Source: Camellia lanceoleosa
Taxonomy: Eukaryota; Streptophyta; Magnoliopsida; Ericales; Theaceae
Direction: 5' to 3'
DNA length: 64,000 bases
Assembly (NCBI GenBank): GCA_025200525.1
Contig: CM045761.1
Location: 201,243,701-201,307,700 of the forward strand
Positions 31,058 to 43,220 of the stretch are shown here, piece after piece. The notes under the pieces are model-generated. The model saw only the letters and a list, made by a program, of their open reading frames with translations. It was not told the DNA's origin and searched no databases. Position 1 is the stretch's first letter, and the number at the start of each line of letters is the position of its first letter. A program made the position numbers and the translations under genes.

Positions 31058-31205
31058 CGTTAGAAACCCCAATAAATTACAAAATATTCTGCCAAACCTC
31101 TCACATGGGTGTGAGACTCATACAAATCACATGTGTGGGAGTCCCACATTCATGTGAGAGATTTGGTAAAATAATTAGTAATTTATTTGGGGTCTCTAGC
31201 ATTTT
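31058..31205. mobile_element. Small palindromic MITE
   Basis: GTTAGAAACCCCAATAAATTAC at the left pairs with GTAATTTATTTGGGGTCTCTAGC at the right, with CCAAACCTCTCACATG pairing with CATGTGAGAGATTTGG inside. About 150 bases; near-complete hairpin. Confidence 0.6.
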
Positions 31206-31871
31206 CTGATTTTATATTATAAATTAACATCTTTTTCATTTAATTCTAGTGGTGTATTAATGTCATATTTATACAAAATGACTTTTGATTTAACCCTTCT
31301 CTTTTTACAATTAATGAAATCTGCCTTACTGGTTGTGATTGCACAAATATATATAAATTTCACTTAACTAATTTATTATCTTGTGTTGGTCAGCTCAAAA
31401 AATAAATGTTTAAAATGAATATTTATTTATGTTTAAAATAATGTTTATTTGTTATTTATTTTTAAATTTTTTATGTTATGTTTAATTAATTAGATATTAT
31501 ATAAAATAAGAAAATAATATAAATATTTTAGAATAAATGAAAAAAATCTAATAAAAGTATATAATTATAATATTTTAACATATGATTTTTCATATATATA
31601 TATATTAAATTTATAACATATAATTTCATTATTATTAGAGACAAAAAATATATAATCTTACAATATATTTATATATATTATATTATTTAATATATATACA
31701 AACACCTCCTATCAATGATTCTTGGAATGATTATGATTTTCCACTCTCACTCCTGGCCCCGCTTCGTGCAACTAAGGATTAGACCGAAAGAAAGTCAATC
31801 TCAAATGTTATCAAGTTTTTCACTTTTTACATGAATTTATAGAAAAGATGTTATGCATAAATGTATGTTAA

Positions 31872-32287
31872 GACCATCTCCAACATTGCATCAGATTGAG
31901 TGTCAAATTTGAATTTGATGAAAAAATCATTTTTTCTCTCTCTAATAGTTTTACTAAACTGATATTAAATTGAGAATTAAGCAAAAGTTTCACCAAACTG
32001 TGGACCTACGTGAGATTTCACCAATTTACTGTGTGTTTATATTGGAGGTAGGTAATCGGTCGTCCGATACATACAGAAAATGCTCTCAGTGTTTGGCTTG
32101 TGAACTGCTTCAAAAGTTGGTTTAATAGGACATTGGAGCTACAACAAATATGATAGATGAAATTGAAGAAGATGATGGGTCTGATGATGACCTATTTGAT
32201 TCTATTTGTGCAATTTGTGATAATGGCGATGACATTTTGTGATATGCATTCAATTTTTCTCTTTCTTTCTTCTTCTTCTTCTTATTT

Positions 32288-32318
<31 letters not shown>

Positions 32319-32752
32319 TTTTTTTTTTTCTTGCACCTATACATCACTCAAACATGACCTGCTATCACCGTCTCTTAAGAAATATTAGATTTGCTCCATT
32401 GACATTGATGTTGCTATGATAATTGTTTTTCCTGTCCATAAAAAATATTTTATGTGAGAACTGTCAAAAGAAGTAGCACCATTGTTGACACATTTTGAAG
32501 TACATGTGATGTATGGAAATAATGTAATGGAGGAAAAAAAGAAATGGGAAACGAATTGGGAAACATATATAAGAGGGAAAAAAAATTCAGTTGTCTTGTT
32601 CGGTTGACCGGCCAGTCGTCCTACCGAACGTCCTATGTCTTTTAGTAAAAGTTACAGTAATCATTGGAGCGACTGATATTATGCTAAGTAAGTTGCCTTT
32701 TTTTTTTTCTTAGATTTGATGAAAAAATATGAATTATCGGAGATGCTCAAAG
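31872..32752. mobile_element. Candidate gene-carrying non-autonomous element
   Basis: Left edge ACCATCTCCAACATTG and right edge CGGAGATGCTC resemble inverted termini (GAGCATCTCC type) and each is followed inwards by TTTGATGAAAAAAT-like sequence. Between them lies an exon-like segment similar to EDM2 (32152-32240). Target duplication not found, so the borders are provisional. Confidence 0.4.
32152..32241 (+). pseudogene. EDM2-like PHD finger exon fragment
   Basis: The frame reads IDEIEEDDGSDDDLFDSICA then ICDNGDDIL before a TGA. The acidic run followed by LFDS.CAICDNG is the start of the first PHD finger of plant EDM2-type chromatin proteins, where the Cys pair begins zinc binding. Only the beginning of the finger is present and no other EDM2 exon is seen near it, so this is a gene fragment, probably captured by the surrounding element. 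Confidence 0.55.
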
Positions 32753-32941
32753 TTCTACGCATAACATTGTATAAGTTTATATAATAAATGAAGTAATTTA
32801 TTTTAACAATTTTTATTTGAATAATGTAAGAGGTGAAGCGAAAAACATGAAATTCGTACATAATATTATTTTTACATTAAATAGTAATTTTTTTTTTTTT
32901 TATCACACCTAAATTATTTTAAAACGGGATTTTTGAACTTA

Positions 32942-33170
32942 GGCCTCGTTTGGGAACAGGCTAATTTAGTAACTTTTTGGCTAATTGGCTAAAAAGGTTG
33001 GTAAGAAAAACCTGTATGTTTGGGCCAACTTTTTGGCTAATTACGAAACGACGTGCAAAAAGTAGAGAGAAAAGGGAATCTTTGACTTTTTGGTATGGGT
33101 TGTTGGCTTTTTGGTTAAAAAAGTAACTTTTTGGCTAATTGACTATTTTAGCCTCTTGCCAAACGATGCC
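32942..33170. mobile_element. Tourist/PIF-type MITE, 229 bp
   Basis: Termini GGCCTCGTTTGG and CCAAACGATGCC, flanked on both sides by TTA (32939-32941 and 33171-33173). A three-base TTA/TAA duplication is the known signature of PIF/Harbinger-type MITEs. It lies about 110 bases upstream of the pseudouridine synthase start. Confidence 0.75.
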
Positions 33171-33283
33171 TTAGTTTGTTTTAAATTGATTTATCAAATT
33201 CATGTTATTTTATGAATATGATTTTAAAATTAAATTTGAGGGTTTCCATTTGATTAAAACAAACACCATCGAGAACGAAGAGT

Positions 33284-36114
33284 ATGTTCTCTCTCTACTC
33301 TCTCTCCCTCCACAGCTCATCCTCTCTCTGCTTCTTCAATTCGAGCCCTAGAAGTTTCTCTAAGGTTTCGAGAACCATCAGAGCTTGTTCTGGTTCGGCC
33401 GTAGCGTCAGATTCCGATGAATCTCAAGAAGTTCTCTCCGGCCGGAGGAGATCCAATTACGCCGGCGTTCGATTGTTCGAGACCGTCGATATCAAATCAG
33501 GGAAGCTCAGGCTCGATTCTTGGATTTCCTCTCGAATCTCCGGCGTTAGTAGAGCTCGCGTGCAGTCCAGCATTCGAACTGGACTTGTTAGCGTTAATGG
33601 CCGAGTAATCGACAAGGTTAATTCAATTTCTCCCAAAACTCCATGATTGGCTGCCGAGAAAATTGAACATTGATTATTGGTTTAATTTGCTATCTATTCT
33701 CAGTATTATATAGCTAAATTTGGTGGTTTTGGGCTATATAAATTTGAACTTAAATGATTTTAGGTTTCACACACGGTCAGAGATGGGGATGAAGTTAAGT
33801 GCACTATATCGGAGTTAATACCTTTAAAGGCTGAACCAGAAGATATACCTTTGGATATTGTTTATGAAGATGATCATGTGCTAGTTGTGAACAAACCGGC
33901 ACACATGGTAAGGGTGTAAATCTCTATGTTTTGAGTTTCTAATTGAACTTTTAGCTGAAAATCATATATGCAGTTGTCAATACCATATTACATCTGAAAA
34001 TGTAGTTACCAAATGCTTTGTGTTTCTGGTTTATATACATCATTGTACACACAATGAGGTGTGTTTGTGTAGTTGTCAGTTATCATTCTTAATGATATTC
34101 TTGTTTTTTGATCCAGGTTGTTCATCCGGCGCCTGGTAATGCAACTGGGACTCTTGTGAATGGCATTCTTCACCATTGCAGTCTTTCCACATATGCATTT
34201 CCTAACCGGGAAGAAATCTCTGAGATAGAAGATGATTCTGATGATGAGTTCAGTTGCTTTTCTTCTAGTCAAAATTGCAATGAAGATGTAAGTTCTGACA
34301 TATTTGCAGCATCTGTTCGCCCAGGAATTGTCCATAGATTAGATAAAGGCACCAGTGGATTGCTTGTTGTTGCAAAGGTGATTTCTGCCCTGATAAATGC
34401 TCCTAGTCTCCCAAAATCTACTGATTTAATCTATGTGGTTAAGATTTAGATTTTTCTATTGAATTTTAAGCCCTTTGCTTATTGATGGCAGGATGAGCAT
34501 TCTCATGCTCACTTATCTGAACAATTCAAGCAACATACAATCCAGAGAGTATACATCAGTCTTACCTGTGGACTGCCTTCCCCAATTTCAGGACGTGTTG
34601 ATATTCCAATAGGTCGTGATTTGAATAATCGGATTCGTATGACTGCTGTTTCTGGGGCAAGTAAATGTAGGCAGGCACGTCGTGCTGCTAGTAGGTGATT
34701 TGAGGTCCTCCATTGGTGTCTTCATCTTTACTAAATATAACTTGTCATAGGTTTTTGGGGTGCACAAAATATTTACCCTATTAAAAGCTCATTTTTATTT
34801 CCGTAAAGTTCTTCTCATCTAACTGTAAAATACGAATTTAAGAAAAAGGAAATTTACTCCCAAGCAAATATTTTTGGCATCAGTCATTCCCCTTCTCTCT
34901 TTCTCCCTCAACTATCCATTTCTCTGTAAGTTTGATCAAATAAATCCCACACTCATTATGCTTTGCAGTTATGATCCTTGACCTTGTCTAATAGGTTGTT
35001 GAATTATATCAGGTACAAAGTAATGGAAATACTTGCTGGTGGTGGTTCTGCACTGGTAGAGTGGCGATTAGAAACTGGGCGCACTCATCAGGTACCCTTT
35101 TTCAATAGTATTAAAGACTTCATTATGATGTTTAAAAGTTTTAAAAGACTGAATTTTTAGATTGAGCCACAATATTTTTGTGAAACATTGTAACATAATT
35201 ATTTATTCCCACTTTTATTTATAAATGTTGTAGGAATATTTTTAAGTTGGTTATTGGCATCTTGTCCTGAATGAAAAAAAAAAAAAAAGGCTTTTCGGAA
35301 GGAACTGTGCATGCCATTCATATACACGATCCTGCTGGTGTGCCTCCATTTCCACAGCAACAGGATATATCTTTCTTAATTTGGATGGAGAGACATGAAA
35401 GACTAATGGGGTTGGGAACTTTGTTATTTTCCTTGACAATTTTTTTCTCTTCAATATTCAGTGTTATATAGAGAGCCTATAAACTTCACTGGACTAAATA
35501 ATATGATAAATAGCAGAGTTCTGCTATGTTTTCAATTGCAATATTATCTTTCGCAAAACAGCTTGGTGTTCATTGTGAGTTTCTACTAATGTCCTGGATT
35601 GCTACTTTGAAATAGATCCGTGCACATGCAAAGTACTTGGGAATTCCTCTATTAGGGGATGAGGTGTATGGAGGCACTAAAAGTATGGCCGTGTCAATGC
35701 TTGACCTAGGAGCCCACCTAACTTTCATGGGCAACTAATGCAACTGGTTTCTAGATTAGAAAGGCCTTGCCTCCATGCTTTGGCTCTTGGGTTAGTAAAT
35801 AAAAGCTATCCCTTCCCTAATTGTTCGATTCTTTTTCAATTTAAATTCTTTAAATGTTGTTATATGCTACAAATTACTCTGTCTACCTTTGTTTTGTAGG
35901 TTTAGGCATCCACAAACTGGGGAGAACATAAATTTCTCTTGCCTGCCACCTGCTGATTTTGCTGAGATTTTGAGACAGCTCCGTAAAATTAGCACAGAGA
36001 AGGTAAAAAGCCTGTCTAATTTTGCTTTCATTCTACAGTCATATCGAATTTGTAAAGGACTAAAACTGTCCTAGTTTACATGCGATCACTGTGGCATTTT
36101 TTCAGGTTAACTAA
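33284..36114 (+). CDS. RNA pseudouridine synthase, plastid-targeted RluA/RluD type
   Basis: Exons: 33284-33616, 33764-33907, 34117-34377, 34492-34694, 35013-35091, 35616-35790, 35900-36002, 36106-36114 (ending V-N-stop); about 435 residues. It isomerises uridine to pseudouridine in structured RNA. The Ser/Phe-rich N-terminus (MFSLYSLSLHSSSSLCFF) looks like a chloroplast transit peptide. Next is an S4-type RNA-binding segment (LRLDSWISSRISGVSRARVQ), then the catalytic domain: VNKPAHMVVHPAPGN, the motif HRLDKGTSGLLVVAK with the catalytic Asp, and a closing LETGRTHQIRAHAKYLGIPL. It is closest in memory to Arabidopsis RNA pseudouridine synthase 2, chloroplastic. All junction phases agree except for one missing base near 35702, which shifts the frame just after GGTKSMAVSML. 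Confidence 0.85.
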
Positions 36115-36808
36115 GTACATCCATTTGACAGACATCACTAGGGAGCAATGCTAGTTTAAGCGTCGGCTTTTTCACATGATCGCAATTATCTTTTTTGACT
36201 GATTTGAGCTTATCAAGAAGAGAAATAGATCTGCCTTAAAATTATGACTTGACTGGACTATCACACGATTGGAGAGTTAGCATCACATGTGCGCACAATG
36301 GTTAAACTCTCTCCCAAGGCTGCCTCCACAAAAAAACTTCTGGAAGGCTTGTTGGAGGTGTAAATTTACATACTCTGATTTCCATGCCATCAAGTTGGAA
36401 ACCTGTAACCAGATACTATATGGTGGTATGTAAATTTAAATTATTTGAAGTTTACTACACAGTTGTGATGGTATGTAGCCCGCATTATTAGTTGAAAGAT
36501 GATGGAAAAATGTAAATGGTGCATAATTCATTACACCAAATGTTTTATCTCACTGTGTTGTCAACTGATTTGTGGACCATGTGGTATATTATTTTTTTGT
36601 AGTTTGTCTTCTTAATACAGATTGGTTTAAATAGTGGAAGCAATAAATTTCCCCCCAAGCTTCCATTTGAATATAGCAGTTGCATTTTCCACAGCTCATG
36701 AGAGAGCTCAATGGGGAAGAAGATTCTTTTTTATTTTATTATTATTATTATTTGCTAAAATCACAGCCACTTGTACCGGAAGGTGAGGCATTCATATAGA
36801 AAGGAAAG
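36115..36808. other. Downstream of pseudouridine synthase, no gene seen
   Basis: Probable 3' UTR and intergenic sequence. No frame of note; ends at the target site of the next element. Confidence 0.45.
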
Positions 36809-36817
36809 CTGTGTATA

Positions 36818-37726
36818 GGGTGCCTCTATTTACACACTACATTTGGTCTTAAGGCACATCACTATTCAATTTATACCTTTAATAATTTGAAAAAATATAA
36901 TTTCTCTCAACATAAACCACAATATTTTATTTTTATCCTTAATCTCACATCACTTAGTACACGCTGCAAATTCAAACAAACAACGTAAACCAACATAGAG
37001 ATCTCACTATAACCTTAAAACATAAGCAAATCACACTATAATATTACAGTTTTATGCTCACAGCACCAAAAGCAAGTGAATTCACTATGATAAAATACAA
37101 TCAATCCACATAATTGAAATTTGTATTTAAGACCCACCTCAATAATAACAAGTAAACTATGAGAACCTCAATTCTAGGGCAAAAGAAATAAGTTTTTTCT
37201 TCAATAGTGAAACTCCTCACCTGCATTGAATGCTTCACCGTCAGAGATTTCTCTTGGGCACCCATCGCGCTTCTCAAGACAAAAGCTATGGAGATTGAAT
37301 TGGGAACTCGGATTGAATTGAAATTAGGGTTTTGGAGGGTCGAGAAGAGAGATAGCAAGGAAGAGAAAAACGAAAAAGGGATTTGATTATCGAGAGGTAG
37401 AAGAATCAATAGAAACCCTAAATGGCCATTGACGACTCAGAGTAAAACTTCGGTGGTCTCTCTCTCTCTCTTGCTCGTCTCTGTGAAGTGTTGGTCATTT
37501 TCGTCATTTTAGGTAAGGTCATTATTGTAATAAAAAATAACTAATTAATGGTGTGTTTTAAGACTAAGGCCTAGTTTGGGATCTACTATATAATCCATCT
37601 TTTTATCTTTTTTCCATCACATCACCTCTCTACTTTTCTGCACATCTTTTCGTAAAAAGACAAAAAGTATACTTTTTTAGGACACCCCAAACCAACCCTA
37701 AATATGGTGTTTAAATAGAGGCACCC
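36818..37726 (-). mobile_element. Pack-MULE-like element with captured exon
   Basis: Starts GGGTGCCTCTATTTA and ends TAAATAGAGGCACCC, a perfect 15-base inverted repeat, and is flanked by CTGTGTATA (36809-36817) and CTGCGTATA (37727-37735), a 9-base duplication with one mismatch. Nine-base duplications are the mark of Mutator-type transposition. Inside, on the minus strand, is what looks like a host promoter-proximal piece: a CT-rich leader with AAACCCTA blocks, an ATG at about 37271 (MGAQEKSLTVKHSMQ) and a GT donor (CAG/GTGAGG). I do not recognise the parent gene. No transposase, so non-autonomous. Confidence 0.7.
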
Positions 37727-38435
37727 CTGCGTATACAACCCGAGCATCTCCAAGTTCCAACTGATATGCCATTGTTAGCCTTTTTAATTAAATAAATAAA
37801 TAATAATAATAAAAAAAACACTGATGTCATTCTAAAAAGTGACAATTTGGATTCTTTTTTATAATTGTTTTTTTAAGGTCCTATTAAATTAGAAGACCTT
37901 AAAAATTAAAAAGAAAGAACAGAGTTTACGAAATATTTTTCAAAGACTTTATAGGTTAAAAGGGACTTAAACTTAAAAAATGGCACATTTTTTCAGAAAA
38001 CATGTAGAAAAATGGAAAGAAGACGAATTAATTGCAAAAATGGAAGGAATTAAAAATAATTGGAATATGGGTAATTATACTTATGTCCTTTGAGATTTTT
38101 GATAATTACAAGAATCTTCTTTGAGATTTCATTAATTAAAGTAACATTTCCTATTTTTGCTGACATTATTAAGATTTTCTAAATTTGTTAAAGTGACACA
38201 AACAACGTCACTTAAGTGTGTAAAAAGACCATATTACGCTTTGATTTGCATGTGAAAAGACAAAACTACCAAATCAACCAAGAAGTTATTCAAATATAAT
38301 TTTTTACTCACCTCCCTTTGAGATTTTGCTTATATATATATATATATATTATTACATAACCATGCATATTTTAGTATAACACTCTAATAATTTAATATAA
38401 GACTCTAATAATTAATATAAGACTTATCAGACTTA

Positions 38436-38669
38436 GGCCTCGTTTGAGAATATGATATTTTAGTATTTTTTTGCTTTTTGATTAAAATATGAGGTAAAAA
38501 AAATATTACTGTAGTATGTTTGGAATAAATTTTTAATTTTTTACGAAAAGATGTGCAAAAAGTAGAGAAAAAAAGAATATTTGACTTTTTGATATAAGTT
38601 ATAGACTTTCTAATTTTTTTAGTAACTTTTTGACTTTTAGACTAAAACAGGTACATGCCAAACGAGGCC
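38436..38669. mobile_element. Tourist/PIF-type MITE, 234 bp, in the left arm
   Basis: Termini GGCCTCGTTTG and CAAACGAGGCC with TTA on both sides (38433-38435, 38670-38672). Same family as 32942-33170. Confidence 0.78.
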
Positions 38670-39643
38670 TTATATAGTGTAAAATAAGTCTTATATTAAA
38701 TTAGGATTTCTTATACTTTATACCCATAAAACTATGATCAAATTGTCTATATGTTTGGCATGCTTTTTTTTGGCTAATTTAACACAAAAAGACAAAATAA
38801 GTTAAAAAGTTAATAAGATAAAATGTCAGATCCAAACCATAATTATTTCATCTTTTCTCTCGCAAAAGTCAAAAAAATCAAAATACTCATCTCAAATGAG
38901 ATTTTTTAACCCTAAATTAAAATAGCTAAAAAGTCAAAAAGTCAACCCACATCCTAAAAGAAAGCTTAGTTCCTGAATTGTCAATTAAGTTTATTAAGTC
39001 CTTAAAGTATATAAATTAAAATCTATTTAATCCCTAAACTATCGATTGATTCTATTAAATTCCTAAAATATTTAATTCAAGCCTATTTAGTCCCTAAAAG
39101 AATTATAAAATTAAAATATAAACTCATAAGTATTATAAATTAGTAAAAGATCCTATCTAGTTAAAATTTTATTTCAAAAAAATCTTAAATTTTTATTCTA
39201 TCTTTGAAAAGTAAGCATCAATTCCTATGGTGAATTTTCTTTACAATTGTAAGAGTAATTATCTATAGTATTTTTTTACTTATCTTTTATCATGGTTACA
39301 TGTTTACCTTTATCCAATAATATATATCAAATTTCGTTTATAATTTATAATTGATTATTTTTAAGGTTTTTTCGCTAAGTTCTTTTTATAATTTAATTCA
39401 TGTATTATTTTATTCTATTATTATTTGTAGTGAAGTGTTATTATTTAAATTATCTAATTTTACTTCTTTCGTAGATCTAATATTCATATAATTTTATTGA
39501 TAAGATTGAAAAACCATATTCTAACACTAATTTAAAGATACAACGAAATAAGGCACTTTTTTAAAAAAAAAATTAAGATTTTTCTATTATAAACTCTTAA
39601 TTAGATAAGATTTTTTACTAATTTATAATACTTATGAACATAT

Positions 39644-41154
39644 TGTGACACCCTGAATGTTTAATTAAATGCCACATAAATATTCATGGGTGTATAGGTG
39701 TATGTGATATATATTATTAAATAATTAATAATAAATACAGAATCTGATTTAGCACATGGTTATATGGGATTAATTAGGGATTTTTATTTAGGGCCAAATG
39801 ACCAGAAAAATGAAATTCTAATACTAGTTAGGTCAAATTAAAGTTAAAGATAATAAATAAATAAATAATAATAATAATATATGGAATGAATAAGTTATAT
39901 GTGTTAGGTAAATTAATTTATCATTATGATTATTAAATATATTTATTAAGATAAATTAAATACCAAATTTATTAGATAAAAACGGATCAAGCGTTATCAA
40001 TTACAATCTGCCAGATTATCTAAACAAATCATGGAACATTAATTAGACAGATTACAAATCTATCAAAAACAAATGGACGCCTAAGCCTTGGAACCTTAGA
40101 GTGATGAATCATTCACCTAAACTGTGTATATATATATAAAGGGCTTAGAGTGAAGAACCATTCACTTAAACTGTGTATACATATAAAGGGTTAAGTGTTG
40201 TTTGTGAAAGAGATACGTCTGTTGAGGGTAAGGAACATATACCAGAAGGGTTCTAATAGCAAAGTAAAGTTAAGGGTTATAATTAAGGTGAGATATGTTA
40301 TACCTTGATTTACCATTATATATTTTACAAATGTTTTGAGTTACCATAACTTATTTATTACACGTTATATTTATTAAGTTATATAAATAAAAGTTATGTT
40401 ATAAATAATTCAGTTATGTGGGTTACTTTCTAAACGCTATTTACTTAAAAGAAAATCAATGGATATGTTTGTTTAAATTTTAGTATATATTTAACTATAA
40501 CCTTATAAACAATTGTGTTTTGGTAAGTACCACCACGGGAGTCTCACGCCTTGGGGGACTTAAATAACCACTAGCCTCTGTTTGACCACCTTGTGGTCCT
40601 CTGTTTGTCATGGATCCATTGACCTCTGTTCTGACGGTCACTTCTGTGACCTCTGTTCTGTTCTGTTTATACCGTGGTTATGATTATTTGTTTACATGAT
40701 TTCTGTATTCTCCCACTTTAAATAAATTGCCATTTTAAATTAAATTTTGCAAATGTTTTAGCCTAACTAATTATCTATGGATATTTTGTATTCCCTACAC
40801 TTGGCATAACATTTCTCACTCTGCTGTGTGCTTATAAATTTATTACCTTTCGGTGATTTAGATGTGAGAAAATACATAACCCTACAAAATGGAACCTGCA
40901 TTTGGACTAATGATGAATCACTATTTTACCTTTCTTTTTTTTTATATTTTTGCTTCCTTTCGTCTCTGTTCAGGGCTGGTCACTGAATAATAAAATAATG
41001 AAAGCCCTAAAAATGTATTTTCTGTTCCTTAAATAATAAGATGTAATAGAACTTCTGTTTAATTATTTTACTTGCGCAGCTTAAATTATTTCGAATGGGA
41101 ATAAGTTAGTAAGTCACGATTCTAACTCTAAGCCCCTAGGGTTGGATCATGACA
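39644..41154 (+). mobile_element. Solo LTR, family B (1511 bp)
   Basis: Runs TGTGACACCCTGAAT to GGTTGGATCATGACA with TG/CA ends, flanked by perfect 5-base duplications CATAT (39639-39643 and 41155-41159). Matches 7669-9202 in reverse complement. It is inserted in the right arm of the large foldback; its removal restores pairing across the junction. Confidence 0.9.
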
Positions 41155-42027
41155 CATATATTTATTTTTATAATTCTTTCAGGAACTAAACATGTTTGAA
41201 TTAAATACTTTAGTAATAGATTCAATTGATAGTTAGGGATTAGATAGACTTTGATTTAATGCATATTTGTTATTATTTAGTGATTGAAAATAACGTAAAA
41301 TTTATCATTTTAATTAATGCATATTTGTTATTATTTTAAATTGAAACAAATGAATTTATTTTTTCTCAACAATTTGCACTATTTATTCATATGTAAGAAA
41401 ATTAGTATCTTTTCGCAATCATATAATATTCTCAAATTTTAATTTTAATTTTAATTTTTGAGCCCTTAAACTTATAATTGATGCATATTTAAAAGAGGGC
41501 AAGTCAATATTTTTCAAGTTATTAAAAAAAGTGAAAAAAATCTAATCCATTACAACAAATTAAAATTAATTAATAGGGATTGAAGAATCTAGAAATCATA
41601 TGAGAATAATAAGTAATTCGAACAATTAAACATTACTTACATGAAGAAATTATCTGAGAATAATAAAATACTCAATTAATTTGTTATGTATGACACTTAC
41701 AATATATTTCCCCATCTTTATTTATCTCATTGAAACTATTTGTTATAAAATTAAATCTTAAAATTAATTTATCATTTTCATTAGAATTTTTATTTTTATT
41801 TTATTATTATTTTTTCCATTAATCTGAAAAAAAGATTTTTTATTTTTTATTTATAAAAGTTTAAAAACTTGGAGTGAAGAAAAATAGAGTCAAAAAATTA
41901 CAGAAAAATATGTTTTTGATAAATTAGAGTTTTAATAAAAATTTGAAAATACATAGATGACTTGAAGGCAGGGGCAATACTGGCATTTCATGTTTCATAA
42001 TTAGTGACATTAGCAATTTGTTACTTA

Positions 42028-43021
42028 GGGTGTGTTTGTTTAGACGGACTGGATAAGCGGAGATTGTAATTCATCGGACTATTAGTCCTGAGATATATTA
42101 TCCCGGGACTTTTTGGTTGGACTAAATTTGTATTTTATGTTTGTTTAGTCATGGGATTAGATGTCTGGATTGGATTATTTTTAATTATCTAATGTTTGTT
42201 TGGGATATTATAGAAAAGGATAAATGCTCAAATAACTATTTTATCCTTTTCAATTATTTACTAAGTAATAGCAATATTAAACATAGCTTTAATATTTTAA
42301 TTATTTTTAGCTAGATTAAATAAAAATTTATTTTATTTTTTGCACAATATTTTAATTATTTTAATTTATTATTTTCTATTAAATTAAATTTATATTTTTT
42401 ATTTTTTATTTAATATATAATTTTAAATTAATGACAATAAAAAATAATTTTATTTAATATATAAATTAAATTTTCAACAACACAGAAAAAATTAATTTAT
42501 AAGGCCATAATTTATAATTTATTATTTTTAAATAAATTTAATTTATAATTTATATTTTTTATTTAATATATAATTTTAAATTAACAACACTAAAAAAATA
42601 ATTTAATTTAATATGTAAATTTAATTTTTAACAACACTAAAAAATTTAATTTATAAGGCCATAATTTATAATTTATTATTATTTTAATTAAATTTAATTT
42701 ATAATTCAAATTTTTATTTAATATATAATTTTAAATTAACAATGCTAAAAAATAATTTATAAATGTTCAAAAGACTATTTTATCTTTTTTTAATTGTTTG
42801 CTAAGTAATGGCATGGAGGGTAAAATGGACATTTTACAAAATAATTTCATGGGATACCAATCCCATGGTTTCTATCCCACCTCCCCCCATGGGATAGGAT
42901 AGTCCCATATTTGTGGGACTAATAGTCCGGAGCAAAAAAAAATGAAACAAACAATGGACTATTAGTCCGATGGGACTAATAGTCCAATCCCACCCCCTAA
43001 TCCTTCAAAACAAACACACCC
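42028..43021. mobile_element. PIF/Harbinger-type non-autonomous element, 994 bp
   Basis: Termini GGGTGTGTTTGTTT and AAACAAACACACCC, a perfect inverted repeat of 14 bases, flanked on both sides by TTA (42025-42027, 43022-43024). Subterminal GGACTATTAGTCC palindromes occur at both ends. The AT-rich interior has repeated ATATAATTTTAAATTA blocks and no coding capacity. Confidence 0.8.
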
Positions 43022-43220
43022 TTAGTGTAATGGACAGTATACTTTTTGGAAAATCTTGGTAATGTGAGTAAAAATAGAGAAAGTTGTTATAATTATTAAA
43101 ATCTCAAATGAGGTTTGTATAATTATTAGAAATTTCAGAAGGGATAAGTGTAATTTACCCTTGAAATATATATGAGAAGTCAAAAATAATTATTAAAACG
43201 TACTTTGTAACATAATGATA

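Larger units (their letters stand above)
38069..43160. mobile_element. MULE-like foldback, 5.1 kb with nested insertions
   Basis: Ends GGGTAATTATACTTATG and CATAAG-type complement TAAGTGTAATTTACCC. The outer flanks are TTGGAATAT (38060-38068) and TTGAAATAT (43161-43169), a 9-base duplication with one mismatch. The arms pair for a long way inwards: CTATTTTTGCTGACATTATTAAGATTTTC against the copy near 43050, ATTTAATCCCTAAACTATC against 41220-41240, and CATAAGTATTATAAATTAGTAAAA (39125-39150) against 39610-39640. Only about 39200-39560 is loop. Nested inside are two TTA-flanked MITEs and a family-B solo LTR. No transposase is seen. Confidence 0.7.

Noticed and set aside
32157..32357. 66-residue plus-strand frame starting MKLKKMMGLMMTYLILF
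   Set aside because: It is the wrong frame over the EDM2-like fragment and then runs into a T-rich tract.
35271..35471. Alternative exon in the pseudouridine synthase intron 5
   Set aside because: It starts in a 15-base A run and shows no motif; the splice phases of the flanking exons fit without it.
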